From NCBI GenBank assembly GCA_002067705.1, contig MVRL01000086.1, positions 1-64,000 of the forward strand: a DNA stretch of 64,000 nucleotides, read 5' to 3'. Below, in pieces: positions 42,744 through 52,505 of the stretch (positions are counted from its first letter, which is position 1; every line of letters starts with the position of its first letter). The position numbers were made by a program, and so were the translations under genes. The notes under the pieces were generated by a model. The model did no database searches, was not told the DNA's origin, and saw only the letters and a list, made by a program, of their open reading frames with translations. This DNA is from Methanosaeta sp. PtaU1.Bin112 (GTDB lineage: Archaea > Halobacteriota > Methanosarcinia > Methanotrichales > Methanotrichaceae).

Positions 42744-43715
42744 CTAAAGATCAACGCCCGGCGCAAGGTCGCAACCCGTGCAGCGGTAGCAGCCGGTGAG
42801 AGCCTCGCCTCCGTCCAGACCATTCTTCTCCAGCGCCTTCTTCAGGTAACGCGCCAGCTCCAGGAGCCTCTGGGCCGAAGGCCGGTCCATCTGCACCTCC
42901 CCCTGCCGCAGAGGATGAGCAAAGACCGCCCGCAAGACCGGAATGACACCCATCCCGGTCAGCTCATCGATGCTGCGGCGCAGAAGGTCGTCCGACTCGC
43001 CAAGGCCGATGATGATATTGGTAAAGACCCGGTTCCTGCCGAAAATGCCCACCGCTTCCTCCAGGGCATCCATGATCTCCTGATAAGAGATGCCAGGACA
43101 GACGCGCGAAAAGATCTCCGGGTCTACGCACTCCAGGTTGTACTTGACCTCATCCGCGCCGGCGTCTTTTAGAAGCTGGTTTACGCCGGGAAAGGGACTG
43201 ATGGAAACGCCCACTGGGACATCAAAACGCTTGAGATCCCTGACGATTCCAGCCACCTTCCTAGCTTCCGCCTGAGGGGACACTTCCACCCCGCTGGTCA
43301 GAGAGATGGCCCGCAACTGGCCAGTCTGGGCTGCTTCCTCCACCATCCGCAGGACCGTCTCTCCGGTTTTTATCCCCCCCATCAATTTGGGCACGGCGCA
43401 GAACTTGCAGTCAAAGATGCACCGCTCCGAAACGGTGATGTAAGCCTGATCCGGGCAGTGGAGGAGCGGCTTTACCAGCCGGCCGCGGGCGACCTCCAGA
43501 GCGTCCTTGATCAGAGCCACGCCCTGCCCTAGGCTTATAAGATGGAGTGGCGAGCTTTCCACTACCGATAGACGGACCAGGCGGGAGCCGGACTGGAAAA
43601 AGATGGACTGGCCCCCGGCACTTGGACCGGCGGTGGAGGGGCGGCCCTCCTCTTGGGGACCGGCCAGCTGCACACTGCCCACAGAGAGCAGAAGGGCTTT
43701 GGTCTCAAGATCCAT
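42744..43715 (-). CDS. Radical SAM protein, biotin-synthase-related (COG2516-like)
   Basis: A 323-aa protein. CIFDCKFCAVPK gives the C-x3-C-x2-C cluster (about residues 99-106). The barrel has SLTSGVEVSP, VGVSISPFPG, EVKYNLECVDPEIF and NIIIGLGESDD, similar to biotin and lipoate synthase relatives. The C-terminus ends CYRCTGCDLAPG, which may ligate an auxiliary cluster. COG2516-type proteins are widespread in methanogens and their substrate is unsettled. It is unrelated to the SPASM array. Confidence 0.75.
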   Translation of the reverse strand: MDLETKALLLSVGSVQLAGPQEEGRPSTAGPSAGGQSIFFQSGSRLVRLSVVESSPLHLISLGQGVALIKDALEVARGRLVKPLLHCPDQAYITVSERCIFDCKFCAVPKLMGGIKTGETVLRMVEEAAQTGQLRAISLTSGVEVSPQAEARKVAGIVRDLKRFDVPVGVSISPFPGVNQLLKDAGADEVKYNLECVDPEIFSRVCPGISYQEIMDALEEAVGIFGRNRVFTNIIIGLGESDDLLRRSIDELTGMGVIPVLRAVFAHPLRQGEVQMDRPSAQRLLELARYLKKALEKNGLDGGEALTGCYRCTGCDLAPGVDL

Positions 43716-43800
43716 GCTACCTCCATTCGCGCTCTTGCCTTAAAGCGGTAATCCTTGCGGATAATCCTGCTGCAAAAAAGACAGGAGCAAAACCTCCTGG

Positions 43801-45690
43801 CTAGGCCACGGTCACCACATTGCTCTGGGCGAGAAGCGGCCGATTAACATCATCCTGAAAGAGGCGGAAGTCGTACTGGCCGGGTGTGGTGGGAAGCCGC
43901 CTGACCATGGTTCCGCAGCTTCTCCCTCCGGTTGATACCTTCCCCAGATCAAACCTGTCCGGCCTGGTCATACCATACATGCCGATCACACTGGCCGGGC
44001 CTGCTCCCCAGAAGGTAATGGTAACCGTTCCGCCCGGAGCCACTCGAGAGGGTTCAGCAATCACCTTCTTGCCGGCAGTGGCTTTCACCTCAACGGTATC
44101 GGTTGAAGCCAGAGGGAGATCTGATTGGCCGGAAAACATCTTGAAGAGATAGCTTCCGGCGTCACTTGCTGAGAAGGTGACATTGCCCTGGTCACGGCTT
44201 CCCAACATCTGCCTCTCAGAGACCGCTGAGGAGCCGTCCCGGTACATGCCGATCCAGTCATCACTCCGGCCGAAAGCCCCCTGGAAGGAGACGGTGATCT
44301 TCTCGCAGGTATAAACCGATGCAGGAGTTGCAAAGATGCTGGGCATCGCCACGCTATAGGGCACAGACAGAACCTTACTGCCGTTTTTATCGAGCATGTC
44401 CAGCTGATAAGACCCGATCTCTGCAGGAGCAGTAAGCCAGGCATCCCCTGAGTAATTCTGTCCCAGATAAAGATCTTCCTGGGAATTATTCCCACCCGAG
44501 GCTGCAAGCGGGGTCTGCCTCACCCAAACCTCCTGGCCGACCGGCGCTGTGAAGTTCAGATCCATCCGGCTGCCAGGAAGGTAGCTCTTGGCAGAGAGCT
44601 GCAAGACCGCTCCACCCGAGCCCGTGATCCGACCGGCAACCGCAACTGGAGACGCCTGCGGGTATCGGTCTACGCTGGGCCCGCCTGGAATGGACAGCTC
44701 CTGGTCGCAGATCTTTTTGCCCTTGCATCCTTCCGCAGGATCATTAAAATCGCTATAGTTGTTGCCCAACTTGCCGTTATCCCAGTTATTGAGGCTGTCA
44801 TCGCGGGCATTCTTCTCGTTATAGAGATTGTTCAAATAGATGGAATTATTGGTGGAAACGGCCTCCGAAGACGGCATGCTGTTATAGGAGATAACTACAC
44901 TTTTGCCCTTTTTCGACGATGTTTCGCTGCCAGTACCAAGATAAGTCAAATAGATTCCTTTATTATTTCCAATAAAATCGTTCTTTCGAACGATGTTGTC
45001 ACGGCCGCTATCAATCGTCAGGGCGCCATCGCTTCCTGTGGCACTATTCCCCTCGATGAGATTTGCATGGCTATCCTGCAGACATATGGCATCATTTCTG
45101 TTCTCCAAGAAAGAATTCTCGATAATCTGGTTGTCCCGGCTGCTAACCAGCTTGCAGCCGTAGCGGTTTTTGCTTATCTTATTCCGTTGCAGAAGATTAT
45201 GGCTGCAATTCTCCAGCAATAGTCCCACGTTGCCGTTCCCCTGAACAACGCAACCAGAGACGGTATTATTGCGGCACTCATCGAGGAGAATGCCCACATT
45301 GCCGCTGCCGCTGGCCATACAGTTGCGAATGATATTATCATCGGAGAGCACCATTATTCCCGCATCACCACTCCAGCCGCTTGAACTCTTAGCCCAGAGG
45401 CCTTCCACAATCACACCCTTTGCCTTGAGGGTTATTGCAGGCCCGCTATCCGATTGCACGCATGGCAGATCTGCCCCGGAGCTGATGCCTTTGAGGATGA
45501 GCGACCGGTCGATAATCAGGCTCTCATCATAGGTGCCGCTTGAGATCTCAATGGTCTCCCCGGATTTTGCAGCATCTACAGCCGACTGGATTCGCTCACC
45601 CGGGTTGACGGAGATGGCGGCATTCGCGCAATTGGCCAACAATATGAACACCAACAATGTGAGAAGGATATTTGGCAGCTGCCCTTGCAT
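43801..45690 (-). CDS. Secreted NosD-like parallel beta-helix protein with C-terminal Ig-like domains
   Basis: A 629-aa surface protein. A signal peptide (about residues 1-26) leads into SVNPGERIQSAVDAAKSGETIEISSGTY in outline, the usual opening of NosD-type right-handed helices; repeats of the form NNTVSGC, HNLLQRNKISKN, DNQIIENSFLENR run to about residue 300. The last 260 residues are beta-sandwich-like domains (VWVRQTPLAAS, ITVSFQGAFGRSDDWIGMYRDG). A TATA-like TTTTATAG about 25 nt before ATG 45690 suggests a leaderless mRNA; the frame to 45726 starts upstream of that. A role in carbohydrate or surface structure is inferred. Confidence 0.82.
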   Translation of the reverse strand: MQGQLPNILLTLLVFILLANCANAAISVNPGERIQSAVDAAKSGETIEISSGTYDESLIIDRSLILKGISSGADLPCVQSDSGPAITLKAKGVIVEGLWAKSSSGWSGDAGIMVLSDDNIIRNCMASGSGNVGILLDECRNNTVSGCVVQGNGNVGLLLENCSHNLLQRNKISKNRYGCKLVSSRDNQIIENSFLENRNDAICLQDSHANLIEGNSATGSDGALTIDSGRDNIVRKNDFIGNNKGIYLTYLGTGSETSSKKGKSVVISYNSMPSSEAVSTNNSIYLNNLYNEKNARDDSLNNWDNGKLGNNYSDFNDPAEGCKGKKICDQELSIPGGPSVDRYPQASPVAVAGRITGSGGAVLQLSAKSYLPGSRMDLNFTAPVGQEVWVRQTPLAASGGNNSQEDLYLGQNYSGDAWLTAPAEIGSYQLDMLDKNGSKVLSVPYSVAMPSIFATPASVYTCEKITVSFQGAFGRSDDWIGMYRDGSSAVSERQMLGSRDQGNVTFSASDAGSYLFKMFSGQSDLPLASTDTVEVKATAGKKVIAEPSRVAPGGTVTITFWGAGPASVIGMYGMTRPDRFDLGKVSTGGRSCGTMVRRLPTTPGQYDFRLFQDDVNRPLLAQSNVVTVA

Positions 45691-45800
45691 ACTCTTCGTA
45701 CAAACCTCGAAACTATAAAATGGCATTCCTTCATAATCCTGATAAGCTATGGCTCTAAAGATATAACTTCGACATAACTCAGACCAACGGATGAAAGAGC

Positions 45801-46448
45801 ATGGAGACTGGCGAATTATTGATCCACTTTGTATATGCCTTCACCACCATATTCGTCATAGTCAACCCGATCGAGGCCACCCTGGTCTATGTCACGCTCA
45901 CCAGCAGCCTGAACTCAAATGAGAGGACGCGCATCTACCGGCGCACAACCCTGGTCGCCTTTGCCATTGCCATTCTCTTCTCCTTGGCCGGAGACGCAGT
46001 ATTGCGCATATTCGGCATCACCGTGGACAGCCTGCGAGTGGCCGGCGGCATTCTGCTCTTTCTGGTGGCCATAGACATGCTTCGCGGAGTCCGCAGGCAG
46101 AGCAAGGTCACTGAGGCAGAGCTGATGGATGCCAATTCGCGAGAGGATGTCTCCATATTTCCCCTGGCCATACCTCTGCTCACCGGTCCTGGGGCGATAA
46201 CCACCGTTGTGGTTTTGATGGGCGCAGCAGACAGCCTGACAAAGAAAGGCCTGGTGCTGCTCGCGATCAGTCTGACGTTCCTGGCCACCTTCTTCATCCT
46301 CAAATTCTCCCAGTACATCGATCGGGCCCTGGGAATCACAGGAATAATGGTCATGACAAGAATCATGGGGCTGATCCTGGGTGCCGTAGCAGTGAGCTTT
46401 GTGGCCACTGGGGCATGGAACTTATACCAGGCGATGGCAGGAGCCTGA
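45801..46448 (+). CDS. MarC family membrane protein
   Basis: A 215-aa protein with six membrane helices and MarC signatures: FVIVNPIEATLVYVTLT near the N-terminus, GGILLFLVAIDML, and IPLLTGPGAITTVVVL. The family (UPF0056) has no settled substrate. Five bases separate it from the next gene, so they are probably one operon. Confidence 0.9.
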   Translation: METGELLIHFVYAFTTIFVIVNPIEATLVYVTLTSSLNSNERTRIYRRTTLVAFAIAILFSLAGDAVLRIFGITVDSLRVAGGILLFLVAIDMLRGVRRQSKVTEAELMDANSREDVSIFPLAIPLLTGPGAITTVVVLMGAADSLTKKGLVLLAISLTFLATFFILKFSQYIDRALGITGIMVMTRIMGLILGAVAVSFVATGAWNLYQAMAGA

Positions 46449-46452
46449 TTGG

Positions 46453-47142
46453 ATGGATAAAGAATCATTTATGCAGTGGCTATCCAGCGAGATTCCAGAG
46501 ACTCTCTTCCCCCAGATCGCCGCCCAGATCATCTTCCGCTGCGAGAATTGCGGAGAATGCTGCCGGGGGGAAGGCTACGCGCTGGTCGATAGCGCGGATA
46601 TAAAGGAGATTGCCAGAGCACTTCAAATCAGCCCATCCCTGGCCAGGGCCAGGTTTACAGAGCCGGACCCGGGAAAGAATCCGGGATACAGGATCCTGAA
46701 GAGCATCGGGCTGGACAGAAACTGCTGCCTTCTTGACGAGCAGGCAAGAAGGTGCAAAGTCTACAGCCACAGGCCCCGTGTCTGCCGAACCTTTCCCATG
46801 ATCAATGACCCTGCCAAGTCAGAGGAGATTATCAGCTTCTACTCAGATTGCCGGGGAACTGCGAAATTTGTGCAGATTCTTCAAGAAAAGAAAAATGATC
46901 CCCTGGTGAAAGAGAAGATCGAAAGCCTTACCACGGATGCAGAGAGGCTGCAAGACCTGCGGATAATGCTCTTTATATGGCTGCGCAGCATGATGGGTGA
47001 AATAGAGGAAGTAGAGCAGATTTGCAGCATCACAGGAGTCAGTCTGCCCCAGGATGAAAGCCGCTTTCAGATGGATTGCCTGGCCTACTTCCTGATTACC
47101 ATGACAACCGATGGATTGGATGAGTATGAATATGAGGGCTAG
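46453..47142 (+). CDS. YkgJ-like zinc/iron-chelating cysteine cluster protein
   Basis: A 229-aa protein. CENCGECCRGEGYALVD is the signature of the YkgJ/UPF0153 Cys-cluster family, completed by CCLLDEQARRCKVYSHRPRVCRTFP. Eight cysteines in this region likely hold a metal or iron-sulfur site. The C-terminal 90 residues are helical and unassigned. ATG 46453 begins after the MarC stop; the longer frame overlaps marC in another phase and lacks similarity. Confidence 0.85.
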   Translation: MDKESFMQWLSSEIPETLFPQIAAQIIFRCENCGECCRGEGYALVDSADIKEIARALQISPSLARARFTEPDPGKNPGYRILKSIGLDRNCCLLDEQARRCKVYSHRPRVCRTFPMINDPAKSEEIISFYSDCRGTAKFVQILQEKKNDPLVKEKIESLTTDAERLQDLRIMLFIWLRSMMGEIEEVEQICSITGVSLPQDESRFQMDCLAYFLITMTTDGLDEYEYEG

Positions 47143-47216
47143 CAAAAAAGCAGGACAAAATAGCCAGGACTACACACCAGGATTAAAAACAAAAAAAATG
47201 AACCAGAATTGATCTA

Positions 47217-48050
47217 TTAAAGTGGCACGAAACCGTACTCTTCCGCTACCTTCTGGCCATCAGCCCCAATCATGAAATCGATAAATGCCTGGGCGCCCGG
47301 CGAGGCATCGCCAAAGGTGTAGAAGTATAATTTTCGAGCGAGCTCGTAGCTACCGTCCTTGATGGTCTCTGCCGTTGGCTTGACGCCGTCCAGAGTTATG
47401 GCGCCGATGGCTCCGTCCTCGGCATAGGAGAATCCAAGATACCCTATGGCCTTATTGCTGCCCGTAATGGCGGTTCTGACCTCGGCGTTGCTGCCGGCGA
47501 CTGTGCTTACCCCGGGCGTCTCGGCCTTCTTATCATCCATTACATCTTCATTGAAGGTATCCCTGGTGCCGGAGCCCTGCTCACGGGCAACAACCAGTAT
47601 CTCCGAATCCGGGCCGCCCAGCTCCTTCCAGTTGGTGACCTCTCCGGAGTAGATCTTCTTGACCTGATCCTTGGTAAGAGATGTCACACCCGCATCATAG
47701 ATCTGTTTGCTCACACCGATTACTATGCCGTCGTAGCCTACCAGATTCTCCTGAAACTTATCCCCAAAATTGCTGATCTCTTCAGAAGTAACCTCGCGGG
47801 AGGCCAATGCTATATCGGAATTGCCCTCAGCAATATTCTTCATGCCCACACCTGTGCCGCCGCCGGTTATCAGCGCCTGGAAATCGGACTGATCACCGTT
47901 GAAGACCTCGGCTCCGCCTTCGGCCAGAGGCAAAACGGTTGTCGATCCAGAGACGCGAACGGTCTCCTTGGCCATGACCATAGAGGTGCCGATTGCACCC
48001 ATGATCAAAGCGATTATTAGAATACTCAGTAGCTTCCTCAACAAATTCAC
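47217..48050 (-). CDS. pstS: Phosphate ABC transporter substrate-binding protein PstS
   Basis: A 277-aa secreted binding protein: signal peptide to about residue 27, then VRVSGSTTVLPLAEGGAEVF, GGGTGVGMKNIAEGNSDIALASR and ILVVAREQGSGTRDTFNEDV, all phosphate-contact blocks of the PstS family. It captures phosphate outside the membrane for PstCA. It lies about 1 kb from pstA, with a plus-strand gene between, so it has its own promoter; minus-strand TTATATAG near 48137 is a candidate TATA box. Confidence 0.94.
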   Translation of the reverse strand: MNLLRKLLSILIIALIMGAIGTSMVMAKETVRVSGSTTVLPLAEGGAEVFNGDQSDFQALITGGGTGVGMKNIAEGNSDIALASREVTSEEISNFGDKFQENLVGYDGIVIGVSKQIYDAGVTSLTKDQVKKIYSGEVTNWKELGGPDSEILVVAREQGSGTRDTFNEDVMDDKKAETPGVSTVAGSNAEVRTAITGSNKAIGYLGFSYAEDGAIGAITLDGVKPTAETIKDGSYELARKLYFYTFGDASPGAQAFIDFMIGADGQKVAEEYGFVPL

Positions 48051-48471
48051 CGGCGAATGGAAAGCAAGAATTATATGTAAAGTTAAGCCAAATAAAATAT
48101 AGATCCGTTTGGCGGTATATTACAATAAAGTAAACTATATAACCTATTTTCATTATTTCCTGAATTAGATCGACCAGTTGAGATATTGATCCACAAAATT
48201 ATGACGGGTTGCGATTGATTGGCGAAATTATCCGTCTTGATTTGGATTACATGCTATATAGAATATATTCACAAAATAGAGATATTTGTTTTAATTAGAG
48301 AAAGAATATATTGAACGAATAACTTGAAAGGATTTAATGTCAAGCGCCTCATCTCCCGGAATAGGCAGAGAATTCAAGCCCTAGACCCCTTATTAAAAGG
48401 TGGGGCCTGAGAGATCGCCCCAAGGATGGGATGAGCCGTTTGCCTTATCCATGATAAACAGGAGAAAGAGG
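48051..48471. promoter_or_regulatory. Divergent intergenic region between pstS and an unknown gene
   Basis: About 420 bp, very AT-rich in the pstS-proximal half. It contains the pstS TATA candidate and, nearer the plus-strand gene, a hairpin CCCCTT-ATTAA-AAGGTGGGG (about 48386-48407). A 15-codon frame starts at 48338 with an upstream AGGA; I do not claim it as a gene. Confidence 0.35.
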
Positions 48472-48957
48472 ATGCTTGAAGAATTCAGATGTGAGGGAAA
48501 GGAAAAGAGCGTGAACGTGCTCGGCCTTCTGGGATACTATGATGCAATTTTAGAGAGGGAAGGGCTGGCCGCCAGAATGGGCGAGATCAGATCCCTGAAG
48601 CTGGGTCTGACACTGGATCTGCTGAGGATGGTCAATATCGCAGAAGACCTGAGATCCAGCTTGATCAATTCAGTCCTCAGCGGCTGGGAGATGAAAGGAA
48701 AGGGAATGCCCGAAGGTGATGATGAGATGAAGAGAATGCATAGCTGCATCGAAGCCATTCGGGAAAAAGCCCTGATGATGATGAATAGCTGCAGTTCAAG
48801 CAACTCAGTGCAGCTGGATGTTGCCATGATGCTCGCCCTGCCGTTAATGCCTCATGACCTTAAGAAAGATGAAGTCTCCAGAATCCATGATATGCTCAAC
48901 AAAGCGATGAAAGACTTTGCCGCAAGGAGAGAACAGGGAGTTGCGCCCTGCCTTTGA
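48472..48957 (+). CDS. Unknown 161-aa protein beside the phosphate genes
   Basis: I do not recognise this protein. ATG 48472 is chosen because GGAG precedes it by 7 nt. It is strongly helical, with LGLTLDLLRMVNIAEDLRSSL and many Met residues (MKRMHSC, KALMMMNSCSSSNS), and no signal peptide. Its placement between pstS and pstCA, where phoU often lies, raises the thought of a regulator, but there is no PhoU motif and the strand is opposite. Confidence 0.55.
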   Translation: MLEEFRCEGKEKSVNVLGLLGYYDAILEREGLAARMGEIRSLKLGLTLDLLRMVNIAEDLRSSLINSVLSGWEMKGKGMPEGDDEMKRMHSCIEAIREKALMMMNSCSSSNSVQLDVAMMLALPLMPHDLKKDEVSRIHDMLNKAMKDFAARREQGVAPCL

Positions 48958-48993
48958 AGCCCCTTAGGCAAAAAAGCAATATCAAAGCCCATT

Positions 48994-49020
48994 TCCGGCA
49001 AATTCTGCCATTGCCGGGAA
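48994..49020. terminator. Hairpin between convergent genes
   Basis: CCGGCAA and TTGCCGG form a perfect 7-bp stem with a 9-nt loop, midway between the ends of the unknown plus-strand gene (48957) and pstA (49094). A role in ending both transcripts is inference; archaeal termination usually needs T-tracts, which are weak here. Confidence 0.35.
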
Positions 49021-49093
49021 GATAACACTGCTTCACGATATTAATCGCTACCTCAACGGCATCTCCCATTTCGATCCCGATCGGATAACCATC

Positions 49094-50341
49094 CTACCAG
49101 GATATCTTCTTTCTATAGTGGTTTCGCACTACTATGGCCAGCATATTGGTGCCGAGCACCAGGGCAATGAGCACCAGAGCCGTACCCCAGGCCCTGGCCT
49201 CCACGTCCCATGCCCCCAGAAAATAGATCAAATTAAGAAGATGGTAATCCAGGTTATTGACTGGTTGGAATACATTAGGAATAATGCCATAGATCATCTG
49301 CACAGGCGTTGCCGTAAAGGTCACGGCCGTCCACATGATCGGTGCCGTCTCTCCTGAGGCCTTGGCCACTCCGATAATCACGCCGGTCAGTATGCCGGGC
49401 GCAGCCGAGGGCAAGACCACCTTTCTTATGGTCTGCCACTTGGTAGCCCCCAGGGCCATGCTTCCCTCCCGCAAGGAGTTGGGGACGCTCTTCAGGGACT
49501 CCTGGCAGGTCAGAATTATGGTAGGGATATTTATCAGCCCCAGGATTATGGAGCCGGAGAGAAGAGAAACGCCGAAGTACGTCACCAGAAAAGCCAGCCC
49601 GAAGAGCCCGAAGACCACAGAAGGAACACCGTTTAGACAGCTCACGGCGATGGTGATGATGCGGTTGAGCCTCTGGCTCTTGGAGTACTCATTGAGATAG
49701 ATGGCCGCACCGATGCCAAGGGGCGAAGATATGATCATAGCACCCAAAACCATCCATAAAGAACCCAAGATAGCTGTGCTGATGCCGCCCATCTGGCCCA
49801 GGCGCCTGTGGGGCGTGGCCAGAAAATCCCAGCTGATGACACCGATGCCTTTGTAGATTATGATGAAGAGTATTCCGCCCAGGAGGAGAAGCGACAGCAC
49901 TGCCGAAAGCCTGACTGCCAGGAATACCAGAACCTCTCGGCCCCTAGCGCTGAAATTGTAGAGAATATTAATAGCATCTTTTAGGCACAGCAAACTGGCA
50001 AAAAAGATCAGAAGAGGAAGGATAAAAGCATAATCGAAGGACGCACCCACCCCGAGAGGCCGACGGATGATAAAACCCACCTGAAGCGTCCCGGAATAGG
50101 ACAGATAGAGGATGGCAGAACTGATGAGCGTGTCCAGCACAAGGACGGGAGCAGTCTTGAGGGAGACTGCCCCTGAGAAAAGATAAGATGCGACAATCAG
50201 CAGCAGGATTGCAAAAAGGCAGGCCTGCCAGAGGGGGGCGAGCCGCTCAAGGTCGGGTTGAAGAATGAGGCATGCGAGCGAAGTGACGAAAAGGAACACC
50301 GATATGGCAAGAGATGCCCACAGAGCATGCCTTGTATTCAC
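49094..50341 (-). CDS. pstA: Phosphate ABC transporter permease PstA (long form)
   Basis: A 415-aa permease starting at GTG 50341, one base after the pstC stop, with GGAGG 8 nt upstream inside pstC. The last 280 residues are a normal PstA: GGISTAILGSLWMVLGAM, SSPLGIGAAIYLNEY and the ABC-contact loop EGSMALGATKWQTIRKVVLPSAAPGI in parts. The first 130 residues add about four extra membrane helices absent from standard PstA. No pstB ATPase gene follows; the transporter must borrow one from elsewhere. Confidence 0.9.
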   Translation of the reverse strand: MNTRHALWASLAISVFLFVTSLACLILQPDLERLAPLWQACLFAILLLIVASYLFSGAVSLKTAPVLVLDTLISSAILYLSYSGTLQVGFIIRRPLGVGASFDYAFILPLLIFFASLLCLKDAINILYNFSARGREVLVFLAVRLSAVLSLLLLGGILFIIIYKGIGVISWDFLATPHRRLGQMGGISTAILGSLWMVLGAMIISSPLGIGAAIYLNEYSKSQRLNRIITIAVSCLNGVPSVVFGLFGLAFLVTYFGVSLLSGSIILGLINIPTIILTCQESLKSVPNSLREGSMALGATKWQTIRKVVLPSAAPGILTGVIIGVAKASGETAPIMWTAVTFTATPVQMIYGIIPNVFQPVNNLDYHLLNLIYFLGAWDVEARAWGTALVLIALVLGTNMLAIVVRNHYRKKISW

Positions 50342-50342
50342 T

Positions 50343-51251
50343 TCAGTATCCTCCGAATTTTCGTTTGATGCGAATGCGAGCATAATCTGCGATCAGACTG
50401 AATATGGTGACCACAATGAGAAGAACAAAGCCTACCGCAAAGAGGACATGATAGTGCATAGATCCTCTGGCAACCTCGCCCATCTCCCCGGCGATGATCG
50501 AGGTGAAGGACGCGCCCTGATCAAATATATCATACAGAGGGGAGGAGAGCCTGGCAACGTTTCCCACCACGAGGAGCACGGCCATGGTCTCCCCGATTAT
50601 GCTGCCGATGTTAAGCAGAACGGCGGCTGTGATTCCAGAAGACGCTGCTGGTATGGTCACATTTCTCATAGTCTGCCAGCGATTGGCCCCCAATGCGAGA
50701 GAGCCCTCTTTGAATTCGCTGGGAACTGCTCGAAGAGAATCCTCACAGATGGTGGTAAGGCGGGGAATGAACATGACACCAAGAAGCATCGATCCAGCCA
50801 GAATAGATCTGCCGGTGAGCAGATCGAAGCTGTCCTGAAGATAGGTTACGAGAATTATCACCCCTAAGAAACCGTAGACAATGGATGGGACGCCCGCCAG
50901 AAGCTCAATAGACGGTTTTAATACGGCCTGGCTTCTGGGACCAGCCAGTTCCGCCAGGTAGATGGCCAGAGGAAAGCCTATGAGGATATTGATGAAGAGG
51001 GCCAGAATGGTGACGATAATCGATGTGGCGACGATAGGCATCAATCCATAGATGTCGCCGGAAGGATGCCATTTTGAGCCCATTAACAGCGAAAAGACAC
51101 CAAGCTGCGAAAACGCAGGAAGGCTTTCGTGAATGAGGAAGTAGAATATGAGAAGCATAATGAGGATCGAAGCGATGGCTGACACAAATAGCAGGGCCTC
51201 CACGGAGTGCTCGCTGTATTTTCGAGACATCTTTATTCTCGGCCGATCCAT
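50343..51251 (-). CDS. pstC: Phosphate ABC transporter permease PstC
   Basis: A 302-aa permease with six membrane helices. FPLAIYLAELAG, GVPSIVYGFLGVIILV and the ATPase-contact loop EGSLALGANRWQTMRNVTIPAA are typical of PstC. It is the first gene of a two-gene operon with pstA. The promoter probably lies in the AT-rich 51290-51350 stretch, which contains AATATAAATATA. Confidence 0.92.
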   Translation of the reverse strand: MDRPRIKMSRKYSEHSVEALLFVSAIASILIMLLIFYFLIHESLPAFSQLGVFSLLMGSKWHPSGDIYGLMPIVATSIIVTILALFINILIGFPLAIYLAELAGPRSQAVLKPSIELLAGVPSIVYGFLGVIILVTYLQDSFDLLTGRSILAGSMLLGVMFIPRLTTICEDSLRAVPSEFKEGSLALGANRWQTMRNVTIPAASSGITAAVLLNIGSIIGETMAVLLVVGNVARLSSPLYDIFDQGASFTSIIAGEMGEVARGSMHYHVLFAVGFVLLIVVTIFSLIADYARIRIKRKFGGY

Positions 51252-51380
51252 ATGTCATGCAGAACACTTTAACCCGTTAAAGCCCTTGCGTATAGAATCT
51301 ATATAGAGTACCGATTAAGTAATAATATAAATATAGATAGCTTATGCAATATTGATAAAAGGAAGCTAGATGCAATGATA

Positions 51381-52505
51381 TCATGAGCTAAGCCTGCTCA
51401 TGATCTCCTCAGGATCATAGCGCACGCTGATGACGCGACTTCGCCCCCGCTCCCCGGATCCGGTAAAATCGGCATTTATGAGCCGGATGGAGTCGAGCTT
51501 ATTGAGGATTTCATGAAAACGAGTATATCCCGCATCCGTCTCTTCATGAAAGCGAACAAATAGATCCCCTGCGCGCCAGCTCTTTTGCTCAGCAGCAAGT
51601 CGCAGCACAAGCAACTCATCGTCCTTGAGGGACTTCAGGGCATAGGTGAGATGAATCAGGCGGGAACGATCGCAAGAGCCTGCCACATCATCCAGAGAGA
51701 TCCTCTTAGAGGCACGCTTTTCCGCGGACAGGCCGGACCTCTTGAGAAGATCAATTCCCACCCGCAGGTCTCCAGACCTCTCAGTGCAGTCCACAACCTC
51801 CTCCAGGACAGCATCATCCATAACACCGGGATAGAATCCCATCTGCCCCCTGCGGCTCAGTATGTCCCGAATCTCCGATCGGGTGTAGAGAGGAAATATG
51901 ATCTCCTCCGGCTGGAAGACCGAAACCACGCGCGGATCGAGAACGTAGTTAAGCGCCAGCTCGCTCATCACTCCGATCACGCCCATCCTGGCGCCGGGGC
52001 AGGTCTCATGGGCCCGCAAGAGGGAGTACAGGACATGGTCCACCTCTTTTTCGTGAAACAGGTAATTGATGTCGTCCAGGGCCACCACCAGCACCTTATC
52101 CTGCTCGACTGCGGCTGCAGCTACCTTCTCGAAGATGCGTTTGAAGGATATGCCGCTGGAAGGTGGAAAATGATCGAAGACCTTTCTGTAGATCTGGTAG
52201 AATACGGAATATCGGGTAGAGTCCATCTGGCAATTGACATGGACGGGAATCACCTTTGAAGAATGCGCTTCGATCTCCTCGAAGAGCTTGAGCAGAGCCG
52301 TGGTCTTGCCTGTGCCTGGCGGGCCGAGGCAAAGGGCATTGACGGGACGGCCTCCCTGCAAGGCCGGGCGGATACAGAATTTGAGGCTGTTCATCTGATC
52401 CTCCCGGTGCAAAAAGTGTTCGGGCAGGTGATCTAACTCAAACAGATCCCTGTCCTTGAAGAGAGTCTCCTCCCAGAGGAGCATATCTGGCTTTTCGGGG
52501 CTCAC
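51381..52505 (-). CDS. Orc1/Cdc6 family replication initiator
   Basis: A 374-aa AAA+ protein. REDQMNSLKFCI is the usual N-terminal box, CLGPPGTGKTTALL the Walker A, VLVVALDDINYLF the Walker B, and GVIGVMSEL the sensor 1 region. ERSGDLRVGIDLLKRSG is the sensor 2 helix. The last 90 residues form the winged helix that binds origin DNA. It overlaps gatE by 4 nt and is the third gene of the histone-gatE operon. Divergence at several positions suggests it may be a secondary Orc1/Cdc6 paralogue rather than the main initiator (inference). Confidence 0.92.
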   Translation of the reverse strand: MSPEKPDMLLWEETLFKDRDLFELDHLPEHFLHREDQMNSLKFCIRPALQGGRPVNALCLGPPGTGKTTALLKLFEEIEAHSSKVIPVHVNCQMDSTRYSVFYQIYRKVFDHFPPSSGISFKRIFEKVAAAAVEQDKVLVVALDDINYLFHEKEVDHVLYSLLRAHETCPGARMGVIGVMSELALNYVLDPRVVSVFQPEEIIFPLYTRSEIRDILSRRGQMGFYPGVMDDAVLEEVVDCTERSGDLRVGIDLLKRSGLSAEKRASKRISLDDVAGSCDRSRLIHLTYALKSLKDDELLVLRLAAEQKSWRAGDLFVRFHEETDAGYTRFHEILNKLDSIRLINADFTGSGERGRSRVISVRYDPEEIMSRLSS

